Part shown: in pieces, positions 28,617 to 37,830 of the stretch | How the letters are laid out: every line of letters starts with the position of its first letter | Position numbering within the stretch: the stretch's first letter is position 1 | DNA from: an uncultured Clostridia bacterium | Lineage (GTDB): Bacteria; Bacillota; Clostridia; Oscillospirales; Acutalibacteraceae | Reading direction: 5' to 3' | Assembly: GCA_944384855.1 (NCBI GenBank) | Contig: CALWUY010000012.1 | Coordinates: forward strand, 1 to 54,891 | Length of the DNA stretch: 54,891 nt | Notes under the pieces: model-generated | What the model saw: the letters and a program-made list of their open reading frames with translations, nothing else | Told to the model about the DNA's origin: nothing | Database searches by the model: none | Position numbers and translations under genes: made by a program

Positions 28617-28639
28617 GAAATATGCTTAAGTCGTATTTC
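28617..28639. promoter_or_regulatory. Inverted repeat in the araC/GH127 divergent region (possible operator)
   Basis: GAAATA and TATTTC form 6-bp arms around an 11-bp centre containing CTTAAG. The site overlaps the expected transcription start of the GH127 operon (about 28641). It could bind the neighbouring AraC-type protein, though AraC sites are more often direct repeats. Confidence 0.3.
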
Positions 28640-28647
28640 CGGTTAAT

Positions 28648-28677
28648 ATTATATAATCCGCAAAAACACAGTATCAA
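28648..28677 (-). promoter_or_regulatory. Promoter of the GH127-mutarotase operon
   Basis: On the minus strand, TTGATA (28672-28677), an 18-base spacer and TATAAT (28648-28653). The leader before ATG 28548 would be about 90 nt. It diverges from the araC promoter about 70 bp away. Confidence 0.65.
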
Positions 28678-28746
28678 ATCATAAACAAAAAATATCCTTT
28701 TTTATCATAATTATCATTTTTTTCAGTCTGCCGTTTATCAATAAAA

Positions 28747-28775
28747 TTGACATTTATTTTTGCCGATGTTATAAT
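28747..28775 (+). promoter_or_regulatory. Promoter of the AraC-type regulator
   Basis: TTGACA (28747-28752), 17-base spacer, TATAAT (28770-28775): exact consensus. Transcription should begin near 28782, which excludes the in-frame TTG at 28778 as the start codon of the regulator. Confidence 0.9.
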
Positions 28776-28807
28776 TATTGAGTAATACTCACAAAAACGA
28801 GGTAAAT

Positions 28808-29713
28808 ATGACAAAAAAAGAAAAGCGTATAACTTCAACATATCTTAACCGTATAAAAATCTCCTTTTCGGATGAACTTATGGATGTAAAATCTTATTGG
28901 TGCCGATATGCTATACTTGAAAACGACAGATTTAATAAATCATCACATCATCACACTTTTTTTGAACTTCATTACTGCTTGGCGGGCAGCGCCGATTTTG
29001 AAATAGAAAACCAGCCCGTACATCTTGCGACAAATCATTTTTTATTACTGCCTCCGTCTACAAAGCATCAGATCAAAACTCAAAGCAAAGATTTTGAAAA
29101 GCTTATCTTCGGCTTTGAGTTGCAATTCAAAGCCTCTCACAACGAGTACACCTTTTACAAAACCGCTTTCAGCAGTATAAACACAAAAACACCTTATGCC
29201 GATACTGAAATTATGCGTATATTAATTAATCAAATACTGAATTGCTGCTATCACAGATATGAAAATATGTATTCCGGAATTATATATTCTCTTACGCTTT
29301 TGCTGCACGAAATATCCACTTTGCTTATACCTAAAAGCACTAAACACGAAGGTGTACTTTCTATCAAACAGTTAAAAGAAGATTCTTATTGGTCTGACAA
29401 AGTTATCCGACACATATTGGATAACATTTCGGAAAAACTCACCGCAAGCGATATTTCAAATCAGTTTCACATTAGTTCCCAGCAGCTGAACAGGATACTG
29501 ATGTCCGAAATACATATGACTGTATCTCAAATAATTGCTCAGCAAAAGTTAGAAGCCATTTACAGTCAACTTGAGGATACCACACTTTCACTTCATGAAA
29601 TAGCGAATAATTTAGGCTTTAGCAATGAATATAACCTTAACCGTTTTTTTAAATCAAATTCAGGTATGACTCCGGGTAAATACCGAAAATCAGTTGTAAA
29701 AAAAGAGCCTTAA
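28808..29713 (+). CDS. AraC-family transcriptional regulator
   Basis: The only complete plus-strand gene. It encodes 301 residues with an N-terminal cupin-type sensor ('HHHTFFELHYCLAGSADFEI', then 'LLLPPSTKHQ') and two C-terminal helix-turn-helices: 'LTASDISNQFHISSQQLNRI' and 'LHEIANNLGFSNEYNLNRFF', ending 'GMTPGKYRKS'. Start ATG 28808 has GAGG five bases upstream. It is divergent from the GH127/kinase/isomerase operon and converges on the far end of the large transport operon, so it probably senses a sugar and activates the former. The ligand is unknown. Confidence 0.93.
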   Translation: MTKKEKRITSTYLNRIKISFSDELMDVKSYWCRYAILENDRFNKSSHHHTFFELHYCLAGSADFEIENQPVHLATNHFLLLPPSTKHQIKTQSKDFEKLIFGFELQFKASHNEYTFYKTAFSSINTKTPYADTEIMRILINQILNCCYHRYENMYSGIIYSLTLLLHEISTLLIPKSTKHEGVLSIKQLKEDSYWSDKVIRHILDNISEKLTASDISNQFHISSQQLNRILMSEIHMTVSQIIAQQKLEAIYSQLEDTTLSLHEIANNLGFSNEYNLNRFFKSNSGMTPGKYRKSVVKKEP

Positions 29714-29716
29714 ATC

Positions 29717-29752
29717 AAAAGCACTGTATGGAATTTTTCATACAGTGCTTTT
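29717..29752. terminator. Bidirectional terminator between the regulator and the large operon
   Basis: AAAAGCACTGTATG (29717-29730) pairs perfectly with 29739-29752, giving 14 bp with an 8-nt loop. A and T runs on both sides of the core allow termination in both directions: for the regulator ending at 29713 and for the large operon whose last gene ends at 29865. Confidence 0.85.
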
Positions 29753-29864
29753 AATTCAATATTATCAATCATAACTTATCATCACTGCATAAATCATTCA
29801 CTGCTTATTATTATGAATTTTTTGTCAAACTACCTAATATATATTTTCATATTCTTAAAAATCT

Positions 29865-30794
29865 TTACTTCAAGTCTTTATAAAACGCCTCCAGCTTTTT
29901 CGTGAAACGATATAAGTGCTTCACCTGTAAGCTTAGATTATAATTTAGAGGCGCCGACATCCTGCTGTAATCACACGCAAGGACTCCGTCATACATGAGA
30001 TACCTTTTCGCACTCGTAGTGTATCCGGTACATGTATATCCAAGTACGGTTAATACATCCTGTAATTGTTCCAATTCCTTTTCTGTCATTTCTTTTGTTG
30101 CGTATCCTGACAGCATCTTCACATAAAGAAACGGATGATAATTACACATAATACCGGAAATTCCTGCGGCACCGTGTTTTACTGTTTCAAGTAGGGTCTC
30201 GGTATTAGCATTGAAAATTTTCAGACGAGAACCCTCGGCAGCATTAACCTTCGCATTAACCTGTTCAATATTGCAACTTGTATCCTTCATAAACACAAAC
30301 CTGTCGCTGTCCGCACACCATTTGATTATTTCCGGTGTTAAAAGTCTCTTATAAGGTACAGGTATTTCATAAAGACCCAAATCCACATCTTTCAACAACT
30401 CAGTTGATTTTTTCAGTCTTTCCATTAAAATACTGTCATCTTCATCCTCAGCAGCTAAATGATTTGTCAGAAGTACTACCGCTTTTACACCCGTGCTGCC
30501 TATAGCTTCGGCTTCTTTTATCATTTCTTCAAAGTTGTCTGCTGTAGCGCCGCACGCAATAACATCAATCCGACCTTTTACAGTATCAACAACACGCTTT
30601 GTAAGCGCTATGCGTTCTTCCAAACTCAAATAATAAATTTCGCTGGATTGACATGCCGCAAAAATCCCTGTGCATCCGGCTTCTATATACCATTCGACAA
30701 GCCTGTCTACCGCCTCAAAATCAATTTTATTGTCAGCCGTAAACGGAGTAATCATAGCCGGATACACACCATTTTTTAAAACATTGCAATTCAT
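29865..30794 (-). CDS. DHDPS/NAL-family (DapA-like) aldolase or synthase
   Basis: A 309-residue class I aldolase-fold enzyme of the dihydrodipicolinate synthase / N-acetylneuraminate lyase superfamily. The Schiff-base lysine is K170 in 'FVFMKDTSC', and the catalytic tyrosine Y142 is in 'LGLYEIPVP'. The usual 'GT/STGE' loop is replaced by 'ACQSSEIYYLS', so it is unlikely to be the housekeeping DapA. Last gene of the large operon, 12 bases after a permease. A role in cleaving a 2-keto-3-deoxy or sialic-acid-like sugar acid is plausible but not shown. No partner kinase or epimerase is nearby. Confidence 0.85.
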   Translation of the reverse strand: MNCNVLKNGVYPAMITPFTADNKIDFEAVDRLVEWYIEAGCTGIFAACQSSEIYYLSLEERIALTKRVVDTVKGRIDVIACGATADNFEEMIKEAEAIGSTGVKAVVLLTNHLAAEDEDDSILMERLKKSTELLKDVDLGLYEIPVPYKRLLTPEIIKWCADSDRFVFMKDTSCNIEQVNAKVNAAEGSRLKIFNANTETLLETVKHGAAGISGIMCNYHPFLYVKMLSGYATKEMTEKELEQLQDVLTVLGYTCTGYTTSAKRYLMYDGVLACDYSRMSAPLNYNLSLQVKHLYRFTKKLEAFYKDLK

Positions 30795-30806
30795 ATATTT
30801 TCTCCC

Positions 30807-31730
30807 TTATTCTCCCGTTAAACCCGTATGCTCAATACCCTGAACAAACCGTCTTTGCAGAAAACAAAATATTACCAAAACGGGCAGCGTTATCATCAAA
30901 GCGCCTGCCATAAGTGTGGCGTTATTAATTACCATTTCCGATGAAACATCATAGCTTTCACTTATCATTTCAGATGATATTGTAGTTATGTAACTCAGAT
31001 TTTCCAGTCCGGAAGCAATCATAGCCTTATTTGAAACAGATATAAACATCGCCGGCTCATAGTAATCGCTCCAATGCCATACAATAGCGAATACGAATAC
31101 TACCAAAAACGAAGATCTTGCTATGGGAATCATTATGTAAATAAAGTTTTTTATAAATCCGCATCCATCAACCTTTGCGGCCTCCGACAGTTCTTTCGGA
31201 AGTGAAGCAAAGTACTGCATAAAAATATATGTAAAAAACGTTCCCTTTAACCCATATCCGAAAAATGCCGGAACAGTTAACGGAAGATATGTATTAAGCC
31301 AGCCTATTTTTGAATACAACAGATATTGAGGAACGATATATGTCTGTATCGGAACCACCATGGCAATAAGAACTATTGCAAACAGAATAGATCTGCCTCT
31401 GAATTTATATCTGCCCAATGCATATCCCGTCATAGCACATGATAACATCTGGCCTGCAGTTGATATTGCTGTTACAATCAATGTGTTTTTTGCGTTTTGA
31501 AAGTAGTTGATGAATTGCAGCGCTGTTGAATAATTAGAAAACGTAAAGTTTCGCGGTATCCAGGAAACTGTAAAATTATTTAAGTCCTCAGCTGAAAAGA
31601 ATGACATAACCAACATTTTTAAATAAGGATAAAAAAAGATAAACGAACATCCCAGCATAATTAAAATCACAATAAAATTAGGTATTTTTTTGCAAAAATT
31701 TCCCAACTTATCATTGTTTACTGTCAGCAC
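30807..31730 (-). CDS. Carbohydrate ABC transporter permease, MalG-like (second pair)
   Basis: Inner-membrane subunit of a CUT1 sugar importer. The 307-residue protein has six predicted membrane helices and the cytoplasmic EAA loop 'SEAAKVDGCGFIKNFIYIM', where the transporter ATPase docks. The N-terminal helix 'FIVILIMLGCSFIFFYPYLKML' and overall length fit MalG. The start is GTG 31730 with GGAGG six bases upstream. It follows its MalF-type partner after 2 bases. No ATPase gene is in the operon. Confidence 0.92.
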   Translation of the reverse strand: MLTVNNDKLGNFCKKIPNFIVILIMLGCSFIFFYPYLKMLVMSFFSAEDLNNFTVSWIPRNFTFSNYSTALQFINYFQNAKNTLIVTAISTAGQMLSCAMTGYALGRYKFRGRSILFAIVLIAMVVPIQTYIVPQYLLYSKIGWLNTYLPLTVPAFFGYGLKGTFFTYIFMQYFASLPKELSEAAKVDGCGFIKNFIYIMIPIARSSFLVVFVFAIVWHWSDYYEPAMFISVSNKAMIASGLENLSYITTISSEMISESYDVSSEMVINNATLMAGALMITLPVLVIFCFLQRRFVQGIEHTGLTGE

Positions 31731-31732
31731 AA

Positions 31733-32620
31733 TTATCCTCCTTTCGCATTATGTTTGGCATAGCTTCCTATTAACAGCCATGCAACTCCTATAAAAACAA
31801 ATACTACTAAGAAATATATCCATCCCAAAGCAGAAGAAAAACCATACTGCGCTTTCTGAAGTGTATAGTTAAGAATGTACTTTAAAACATTGTTGTTCCT
31901 TCCTGTAAAACACATAATAATCGTGTACACAGCATTCAGCATCATCATGGGAGACACCATCGGCAAGGTGATTTTCCAGAAATTTTCGTATGCATTTGCC
32001 CCGTCTATCTGTGCCGATTCATATAATGCCGGCGATATACTTTGTATTGAAGATAAAAACAATAATGTCTGTACAGAGCACGACCATAACACCATTACAA
32101 TTACGTTAAAAAGGCTTTCCAACAATGTAAGTATATCTTCCCCCATATATGTCAGCAGTTCCTGCGGAATATACGGATTATCCCATATATTGAGAATCTG
32201 CTTGCTGAATCCCAGATCAAGCATGCTGTCTAATACCTGTCCTGTACCTAAAAGAAACGGAATAAAAACAGCTATTCTGAAAAACTGCTTGAACCTTTTG
32301 GATTTATCCAACATAATTGCAAACAGCAATGAAACTATAAGTGTAAGCGGAACTTTAAGCAACGAAGCATATATAACATTCAGCAGCTCCGGTAAGAAAG
32401 TTGTGTCTTTTACAAAAATCCTTTTATAATTTCCTATACCGCTAAATATAATCCGCATCGTTCCTCCGGCCTTATCAAGATCACCGAAACTCAATAAAAA
32501 AGAATAAATTATCGGGTAGGCAAAAAATGCGAGCGTACCGATAATAAACGGCATCGCGAAGAATAAGCCCTCTAACTCTTGCTTTTTGGTCATAGTAAGC
32601 CTATGTTTATTTCTTTGCAT
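31733..32620 (-). CDS. Carbohydrate ABC transporter permease, MalF-like (second pair)
   Basis: Partner permease of a CUT1 importer: 295 residues, about six membrane helices, with the EAA-type loop 'YESAQIDGANAYENFWKIT'. GGAG stands 7 bases before ATG 32620. It lies directly after the DUF5696 gene (11-base gap), and that linkage is likely functional. The matching binding protein is not adjacent; the best candidate is the lipoprotein at 47761-49443, far upstream in the same operon. Confidence 0.92.
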   Translation of the reverse strand: MQRNKHRLTMTKKQELEGLFFAMPFIIGTLAFFAYPIIYSFLLSFGDLDKAGGTMRIIFSGIGNYKRIFVKDTTFLPELLNVIYASLLKVPLTLIVSLLFAIMLDKSKRFKQFFRIAVFIPFLLGTGQVLDSMLDLGFSKQILNIWDNPYIPQELLTYMGEDILTLLESLFNVIVMVLWSCSVQTLLFLSSIQSISPALYESAQIDGANAYENFWKITLPMVSPMMMLNAVYTIIMCFTGRNNNVLKYILNYTLQKAQYGFSSALGWIYFLVVFVFIGVAWLLIGSYAKHNAKGG

Positions 32621-32631
32621 TCTACCACTCC

Positions 32632-34812
32632 TTAGTATACCAGATATGATTTTCCCGGGATCTGTTTTCCGTCGTAAACCGCAATTTGCTCATCATAATT
32701 TAGTAAAACAGTGCCTCCGTTTTCAAATGAAAGCTTAACTAAATTATTGTCCAATATCTGGTGTCCTATAATATAGCTGTCCGAAACACCGGAAAGCTTT
32801 ACGCTAAACTCTTTATACATTTCAATGACGGTTTCTTTCCATTCGCTGTTTCTGCTCGAAAATAAATAATTATATTCAGTGTCTCTCAAAAGTTTAGGGC
32901 TTTCCTCCGTTAATTCAAAATAAACAGAACATCCGTATTCTATCCATTTCAAAACAGTAATATCCAGGTCGTAAGAATAATTTCCCGCCTTAGACGTTAA
33001 AGCTATTGAATTATAAAGAACCATTGATACAAAAGGTACATTATCATCACATATAAGACTTTTTTTATTGTCGAACGACAAATCATATATCCAGTCAACA
33101 CTGTCAAGCACATACGCATTTGCATTTTGAACGGCAGTAAATTCCGACAGGTTTAATGCTTCCCGCCAAAGTTTGATATTTTCAGCTCTTGTAATGGGTT
33201 TTCCTTTATTATAATTGTGATAAATAATACCACCGATATCATCAAAAGCTGGATAAGCTCCGTATTTTTTTATTTTTTTATAACCTTTTTGCAGACGAGA
33301 AAACGCCGAATCAGGAGAAAGCAGGTAAATTTCTTCCTCGTCATCGGATATAGGTATGCCCGTTCCTTTAAGAGCAGATTTTCCCTTTAAACCGAACAGC
33401 CCGCTTGTCGTATATACTGTACTGCACTGTAAAGTTACAGGTATATCATTTTCCGAAAGATAAGATGTAAGCTTTTTTATCCCCTTATTTCCGCCCAAAG
33501 CCCAAACTGCTGAATAGTTTTGCGGATAAGAAAGATATCCTGACCGGCTCCACCCTCTGAGATTTACCAGCATAGAATCAGCATCTTCCGATTTGTAATC
33601 CTGCACTATATTCAAGGCATCACTGTAAGTAGTCATTTCAACGAAATTATTCCCGAAAAGCTCGCCCTCGGTTTTAACACCCATTAAAAGTGTCAAGGCC
33701 AATGTATCATATCCGGCTTTGTCTGCGGATTTGAGCTTTTCGTTATCCATAAGATATTGCCTGTATCTGTTGGCCATACCGGAATAATCGGCATTTTCAT
33801 CTTTAAGGAAAAAGAAATTTACAGTTCGGTCGCCTTCTACAATTTTACTGTCCACCTTAGAGCCGTTAATATTTGAGGCAGAATTTTTACCGTTGCGCAC
33901 AATATTGGAAAGATAGACAACATACTGATAATGATATGTAAATTCAAAACCTGCACAATGTATATCCATCGGCGAGGTTTCCACCGCAGGACGAACATTA
34001 ATTTTGGCGTCCGAATCACCCTGTGTGATAACAGCAAGAAATGCTTTACTGCCTCTCTTTATTCCGTAAACCGGGAATGCGGCGGTTTTTTCGGATTTTT
34101 CATTCATAACGGTTTCAAGGTCCGAATTGCCGTAAATATCAAGCGAAAGTTCCGTAGCAGATTTGCTTTTATAAGCTATTCTATCAAAATATGTTATCGC
34201 GCCGGTTCCTTCCGGATAAAATAAATATCCGCTGTCGTTTATGGCTGCCGCTCCGAAAAACGGGGCAATTTCAAGACTTAAAAGACTGTATTTTCCCTCT
34301 TCTTTCACGCTTTCAAACGGAATACTAAAGCTGATTCCGTCCGACATAAGTCTTACCTGTAAGGTACAGTAAATCTCTGCTCCGACAAATCGGTATTCAA
34401 AATCAACTCCGTTATCTACCGCCTTAATACTGGTAATATTTTTTGGGTCTGCGGAATATCCGTCTATTCTGTTACCGTTTGTATCTTCATTCAGGGCATA
34501 ATGTATTACCACCATAGACTGCATATAATTTATAAATGTATCAGAACATTTTGAAAAATCGCATATATCTTCAGTAACTACCGAATTCCACTCCGTCTCA
34601 CCGGTTTGAGTGTTAATTACACTTACGGATTTCACATCTTGATTTATAACAAGCGAATATCTTCCATTCGATACTGAAATGTTTTTTTCGTCTTCTGTAA
34701 TATTTGAAAGGCTTGTATCGGCAGAATAGTACATACCATGGTTCGCCAAAAGAGAAACAACAATAATAAAACAAACTGCAGACCTTGCAAAATATAATAA
34801 TTTATTCCTCAC
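32632..34812 (-). CDS. DUF5696-domain protein, exported
   Basis: A 726-residue protein with an N-terminal hydrophobic signal or anchor (about 8-25). Its first half is a beta-rich region with 'EIAPFFGAAAINDSGYLFYP' and 'FPVYGIKRGSKAFLAVITQG', signatures of the DUF5696 family. The second half (about 370-660) alternates strands and helices like a TIM barrel and has acidic motifs 'PAFDDIGG' and 'VLDSVDWIYD', suggesting an uncharacterised glycosidase-like fold (inference). The start is GTG 34812 with GGAGG 7 bases upstream; the longer ATG frame begins before that ribosome site. It lies between the NHL-YIP1 protein (14 bases) and a permease (11 bases). Function unknown. Confidence 0.8.
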   Translation of the reverse strand: MRNKLLYFARSAVCFIIVVSLLANHGMYYSADTSLSNITEDEKNISVSNGRYSLVINQDVKSVSVINTQTGETEWNSVVTEDICDFSKCSDTFINYMQSMVVIHYALNEDTNGNRIDGYSADPKNITSIKAVDNGVDFEYRFVGAEIYCTLQVRLMSDGISFSIPFESVKEEGKYSLLSLEIAPFFGAAAINDSGYLFYPEGTGAITYFDRIAYKSKSATELSLDIYGNSDLETVMNEKSEKTAAFPVYGIKRGSKAFLAVITQGDSDAKINVRPAVETSPMDIHCAGFEFTYHYQYVVYLSNIVRNGKNSASNINGSKVDSKIVEGDRTVNFFFLKDENADYSGMANRYRQYLMDNEKLKSADKAGYDTLALTLLMGVKTEGELFGNNFVEMTTYSDALNIVQDYKSEDADSMLVNLRGWSRSGYLSYPQNYSAVWALGGNKGIKKLTSYLSENDIPVTLQCSTVYTTSGLFGLKGKSALKGTGIPISDDEEEIYLLSPDSAFSRLQKGYKKIKKYGAYPAFDDIGGIIYHNYNKGKPITRAENIKLWREALNLSEFTAVQNANAYVLDSVDWIYDLSFDNKKSLICDDNVPFVSMVLYNSIALTSKAGNYSYDLDITVLKWIEYGCSVYFELTEESPKLLRDTEYNYLFSSRNSEWKETVIEMYKEFSVKLSGVSDSYIIGHQILDNNLVKLSFENGGTVLLNYDEQIAVYDGKQIPGKSYLVY

Positions 34813-34826
34813 TGCAATTCCTCCTA

Positions 34827-36956
34827 TCATAACAGCTGAATTTCTTTAATAATATCACTTACAAATTGAATAAGCTCGGTAATACACATGTATGAAAGCA
34901 AAATTATGAACCAGAGAAGAACTATCGTTATTAACGACACAAATGAAATAATCAAAGTTTTTCCTGCCGTATAATCATTCAGCTTGTTAACTGAGATAAT
35001 AAGAAGGATTATTATTAAAACCCAAACACCGTTTACAAGCAGCGCAAAAAAGCCTTTTTCGTCGGTTGACATAAACTGCGAAACCGCTGTTGCAAATAAA
35101 TTGAAAATTATATAAGGTATAGAAGCAAATGAGACTGCAACAAAATTTTCCGAAAATGTGGATTCTCCGTCAAACTGAGAGCTTAAAAGATATACCACTA
35201 TTATCCATGAAATTAATGGAAGTATGAGCTTTACAAGCTCTAAAAACAAATTTACATCTTTAATCTCTATATCCATAAGCGGATAGCTTACAGTATAAAC
35301 AAACAAAAGTCGCACAGCAAAAAGCAAAATAAATATAAATACAGGAACTTTTTTGCCTATTCTGTAACGGCTGCCTTTTATGGCCTCCATACTTCTGAAG
35401 GGGCGAAACATAACACCTATACCTAAAAGAGCTGTTTGTTTGAAATTCGGTCTTTTTATTTTATACAGCTCATAATCATACAGTACTGACTTTGAAGCTC
35501 TGTTAAGTGATGAAAATCCAAAATATAAAGCCGCAACGCATACTGCCACACCCAAAAAAACCCATATATAATAGTTCATCATTATTTCGTACCGATATTC
35601 TGTAAATGCTTTTGAATATGCCGTACGGTCATTTGTATATTCATAACCTTCCATTGCGGCTTTCCAATTGCCCTCTTTGTAAGCGATATTGGCAAGAATG
35701 GTATGTGCCAACGGGTAAGTTTCATTGCTTTTTAAAATTTCATTGCAAAGCTTTTCCGCGCCCGTATAATCTCCATCAGCATACTTTAAAGATGCCTGGT
35801 GAACAGTTTTTATAAATTCGGTAGGGGTAAAAATCTGTATGTTAGCCTTGCTGTAGTCAAGAACATATATTTTGCCGTCATTATCAACAACAAGAGAATT
35901 AGGTATTGCAAAAAGTCCCTGTTCCGTACCGAATGATCCGAAAGATGCCAATAATATACCGTCAGCATCATACTGATAAATCCTTCCGTTTTGTTTCTGT
36001 ATAACAGAAACTATCCCGTCCTTATCTACGCATATATCGGAAAAAACAGCAGGTTCATTTTCTACTGTCTCACCATACGAATAAGATTTTGATATAATAT
36101 TTCCGCTGAAAATGTCTCTTACAATATTTGCTAAAAACTCACTTTGACCGGAAACGGAAGCAAGCTTTCTGTATATATTATTCCCGACCGAATTTAAAGC
36201 TTTTATCTGTCCTTCATCTGTATCATGGCTGGAAGCATATATAATGCCTGTTTCTGACATGCAGAAATTTTCATAGCTGTCAGCGGTTTCACGCTCTAAT
36301 TCGAGTTTTTGCTCCTCAGAGGCAAATTTTCTTATGAACCAGCTTTTTAAGCTAAACCCCACCTCTGTTTGTCCTATAAATCCACGCATACCGTTTTCAT
36401 TATCAAGACACATAATATGTTCTCCCATGAGAACATAAATCAGACCGTTTTCGGCAACTGCTATTTTTGCCGGACTGTAAACATCTATATCAGCAAGCAG
36501 CGGGGAATCCGGCTTGCCGTATTCTTTGATAAACTTTCCTTCCGAATCAAGCTTTACAATACGGGAATTGCCTGTATCAGCTATAAAAACGTTGCCATAA
36601 CTGTCTGTGCAAATGCCTTTTGGCTGCCAGAGACCCTTGCCGCCGGCTTCAGTATATGCCGTAATGTATAAGCCGCCAAGAGTAGTTTTTAGAACCCGGT
36701 TATTCATGGTATCTGCTATATAGAGGCAGTTTTCCGTGTCATCATAATAAATATCTTCCGGCTGATTGAGATATGCGTTTACTCCGTCAGGAACATTATA
36801 GATATAGTCTATACTGCTCTCATAAAGATATGAAGGCGAAATAGGTATTATCTCACCGTCGTTTATAGTATAATCATCCGCCACAGCTAACACCGGAACG
36901 GAAAATATGACAGATAATATTAAAAACAAGGCAGCTGTTTTTATGAAAAATTTCAT
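34827..36956 (-). CDS. NHL-repeat beta-propeller fused to a YIP1 membrane domain
   Basis: A 709-residue protein with signal peptide (1-24, 'SVPVLAVA'). An NHL-type six-bladed propeller follows to about residue 385, recognisable from repeats such as 'NQPEDIYYD', 'LYIADTMNNRVLK', 'VFIADTGNSRIVKLD' and 'IYVLDYSKANIQIF'. A short TPR-like segment (about 390-445), a membrane helix (about 460-480) and a multi-helix YIP1-type domain (about 510-705) complete it. The propeller is therefore extracytoplasmic and the YIP1 part is in the membrane. It sits between two sets of sugar permeases, 13 bases after one and 14 before DUF5696. Its role is unknown; substrate presentation or permease assembly are guesses. 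Confidence 0.8.
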   Translation of the reverse strand: MKFFIKTAALFLILSVIFSVPVLAVADDYTINDGEIIPISPSYLYESSIDYIYNVPDGVNAYLNQPEDIYYDDTENCLYIADTMNNRVLKTTLGGLYITAYTEAGGKGLWQPKGICTDSYGNVFIADTGNSRIVKLDSEGKFIKEYGKPDSPLLADIDVYSPAKIAVAENGLIYVLMGEHIMCLDNENGMRGFIGQTEVGFSLKSWFIRKFASEEQKLELERETADSYENFCMSETGIIYASSHDTDEGQIKALNSVGNNIYRKLASVSGQSEFLANIVRDIFSGNIISKSYSYGETVENEPAVFSDICVDKDGIVSVIQKQNGRIYQYDADGILLASFGSFGTEQGLFAIPNSLVVDNDGKIYVLDYSKANIQIFTPTEFIKTVHQASLKYADGDYTGAEKLCNEILKSNETYPLAHTILANIAYKEGNWKAAMEGYEYTNDRTAYSKAFTEYRYEIMMNYYIWVFLGVAVCVAALYFGFSSLNRASKSVLYDYELYKIKRPNFKQTALLGIGVMFRPFRSMEAIKGSRYRIGKKVPVFIFILLFAVRLLFVYTVSYPLMDIEIKDVNLFLELVKLILPLISWIIVVYLLSSQFDGESTFSENFVAVSFASIPYIIFNLFATAVSQFMSTDEKGFFALLVNGVWVLIIILLIISVNKLNDYTAGKTLIISFVSLITIVLLWFIILLSYMCITELIQFVSDIIKEIQLL

Positions 36957-36969
36957 TTTAAATAGTCAC

Positions 36970-37830
36970 CTATCCTTTGATTCCCGAGTAAACCATCGTT
37001 TGCATAATCTTACGCTGACTGAAAATAAACACAATTACAATAGGCAATGTCATAATCATTGCAGAAGCCGAAACTGCACCTGCGCGTCCGAATCCGCTTC
37101 CTGAAATTGTATTGATTGCCAGCGGAAGCGTCTTCATAACATCATCATTAATATAAATAAGAGCTGAAAAATAATCATTCCATGAAGCAACAAATGAAAA
37201 TACCATAAGTGTAGCCCACGCCGGAGCCAACGACGGCATAACGATTTTTAAAAAAGTCTTGAATTCACCGCATCCGTCAATTCTCGCCGCTTCTATAAGG
37301 GTATCCGGGAACTGATCGATAAATTGCTTCATTAAAAAGAAATAATATGCAGAGGACGCAACCGGTAAGATTAGCGCAAGATAATTATTTACAAGTCCCA
37401 AATTAACAATTATTAAATACCTGGGTATTGTTGTAACCTGAGCCGGGAACATTAATGCAGCAATTACTATTTTAAAAAAAACTTTTCCTCCTGGCGGCTT
37501 TAGTTTTACTACCGCATATCCTCCCATTGATGAAATTGTCGCCGTAACAAAAACTGTAATACAACTCACTACCAAACTGTTGAATATGTAACGCAAATAC
37601 GATACACTTGTGCTCGATACAGCTAAAAGCAAATCCGAAAAGTTCTGCAAAGTTGGGTTTTTTACAAAAAATTCGGGAGGAAAAATATATAATTCATAAA
37701 GTGGTTTAAACGCTGTATTTATCATGTAAACAATAGGAAGAAGGCAAAATGCAACCAAAACAGCAATCAGAATATAAACAAAAAACCAATTACGATAGCT
37801 TTTCATTTTTTCTTTACTGATATTCTTCAT
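36970..37830 (-). CDS. Carbohydrate ABC transporter permease, MalG-like (first pair)
   Basis: A 286-residue CUT1 permease with six membrane helices and the EAA loop 'IEAARIDGCGEFKTFLKIVMP'-type sequence (E-A-A-x-x-x-G conserved). The ATG overlaps the stop of the preceding permease by four bases (ATGA), and GGAGG lies 8 bases upstream, so expression of the pair is coupled. It is only moderately similar to the second MalG-like protein in the operon, so the two pairs are not a recent duplication. Confidence 0.92.
   Translation of the reverse strand: MKNISKEKMKSYRNWFFVYILIAVLVAFCLLPIVYMINTAFKPLYELYIFPPEFFVKNPTLQNFSDLLLAVSSTSVSYLRYIFNSLVVSCITVFVTATISSMGGYAVVKLKPPGGKVFFKIVIAALMFPAQVTTIPRYLIIVNLGLVNNYLALILPVASSAYYFFLMKQFIDQFPDTLIEAARIDGCGEFKTFLKIVMPSLAPAWATLMVFSFVASWNDYFSALIYINDDVMKTLPLAINTISGSGFGRAGAVSASAMIMTLPIVIVFIFSQRKIMQTMVYSGIKG

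Noticed and set aside
28778-28807. TTG start ten codons upstream for the AraC regulator
   Set aside because: It lies just after the -10 box and before the predicted transcription start, without a ribosome site.
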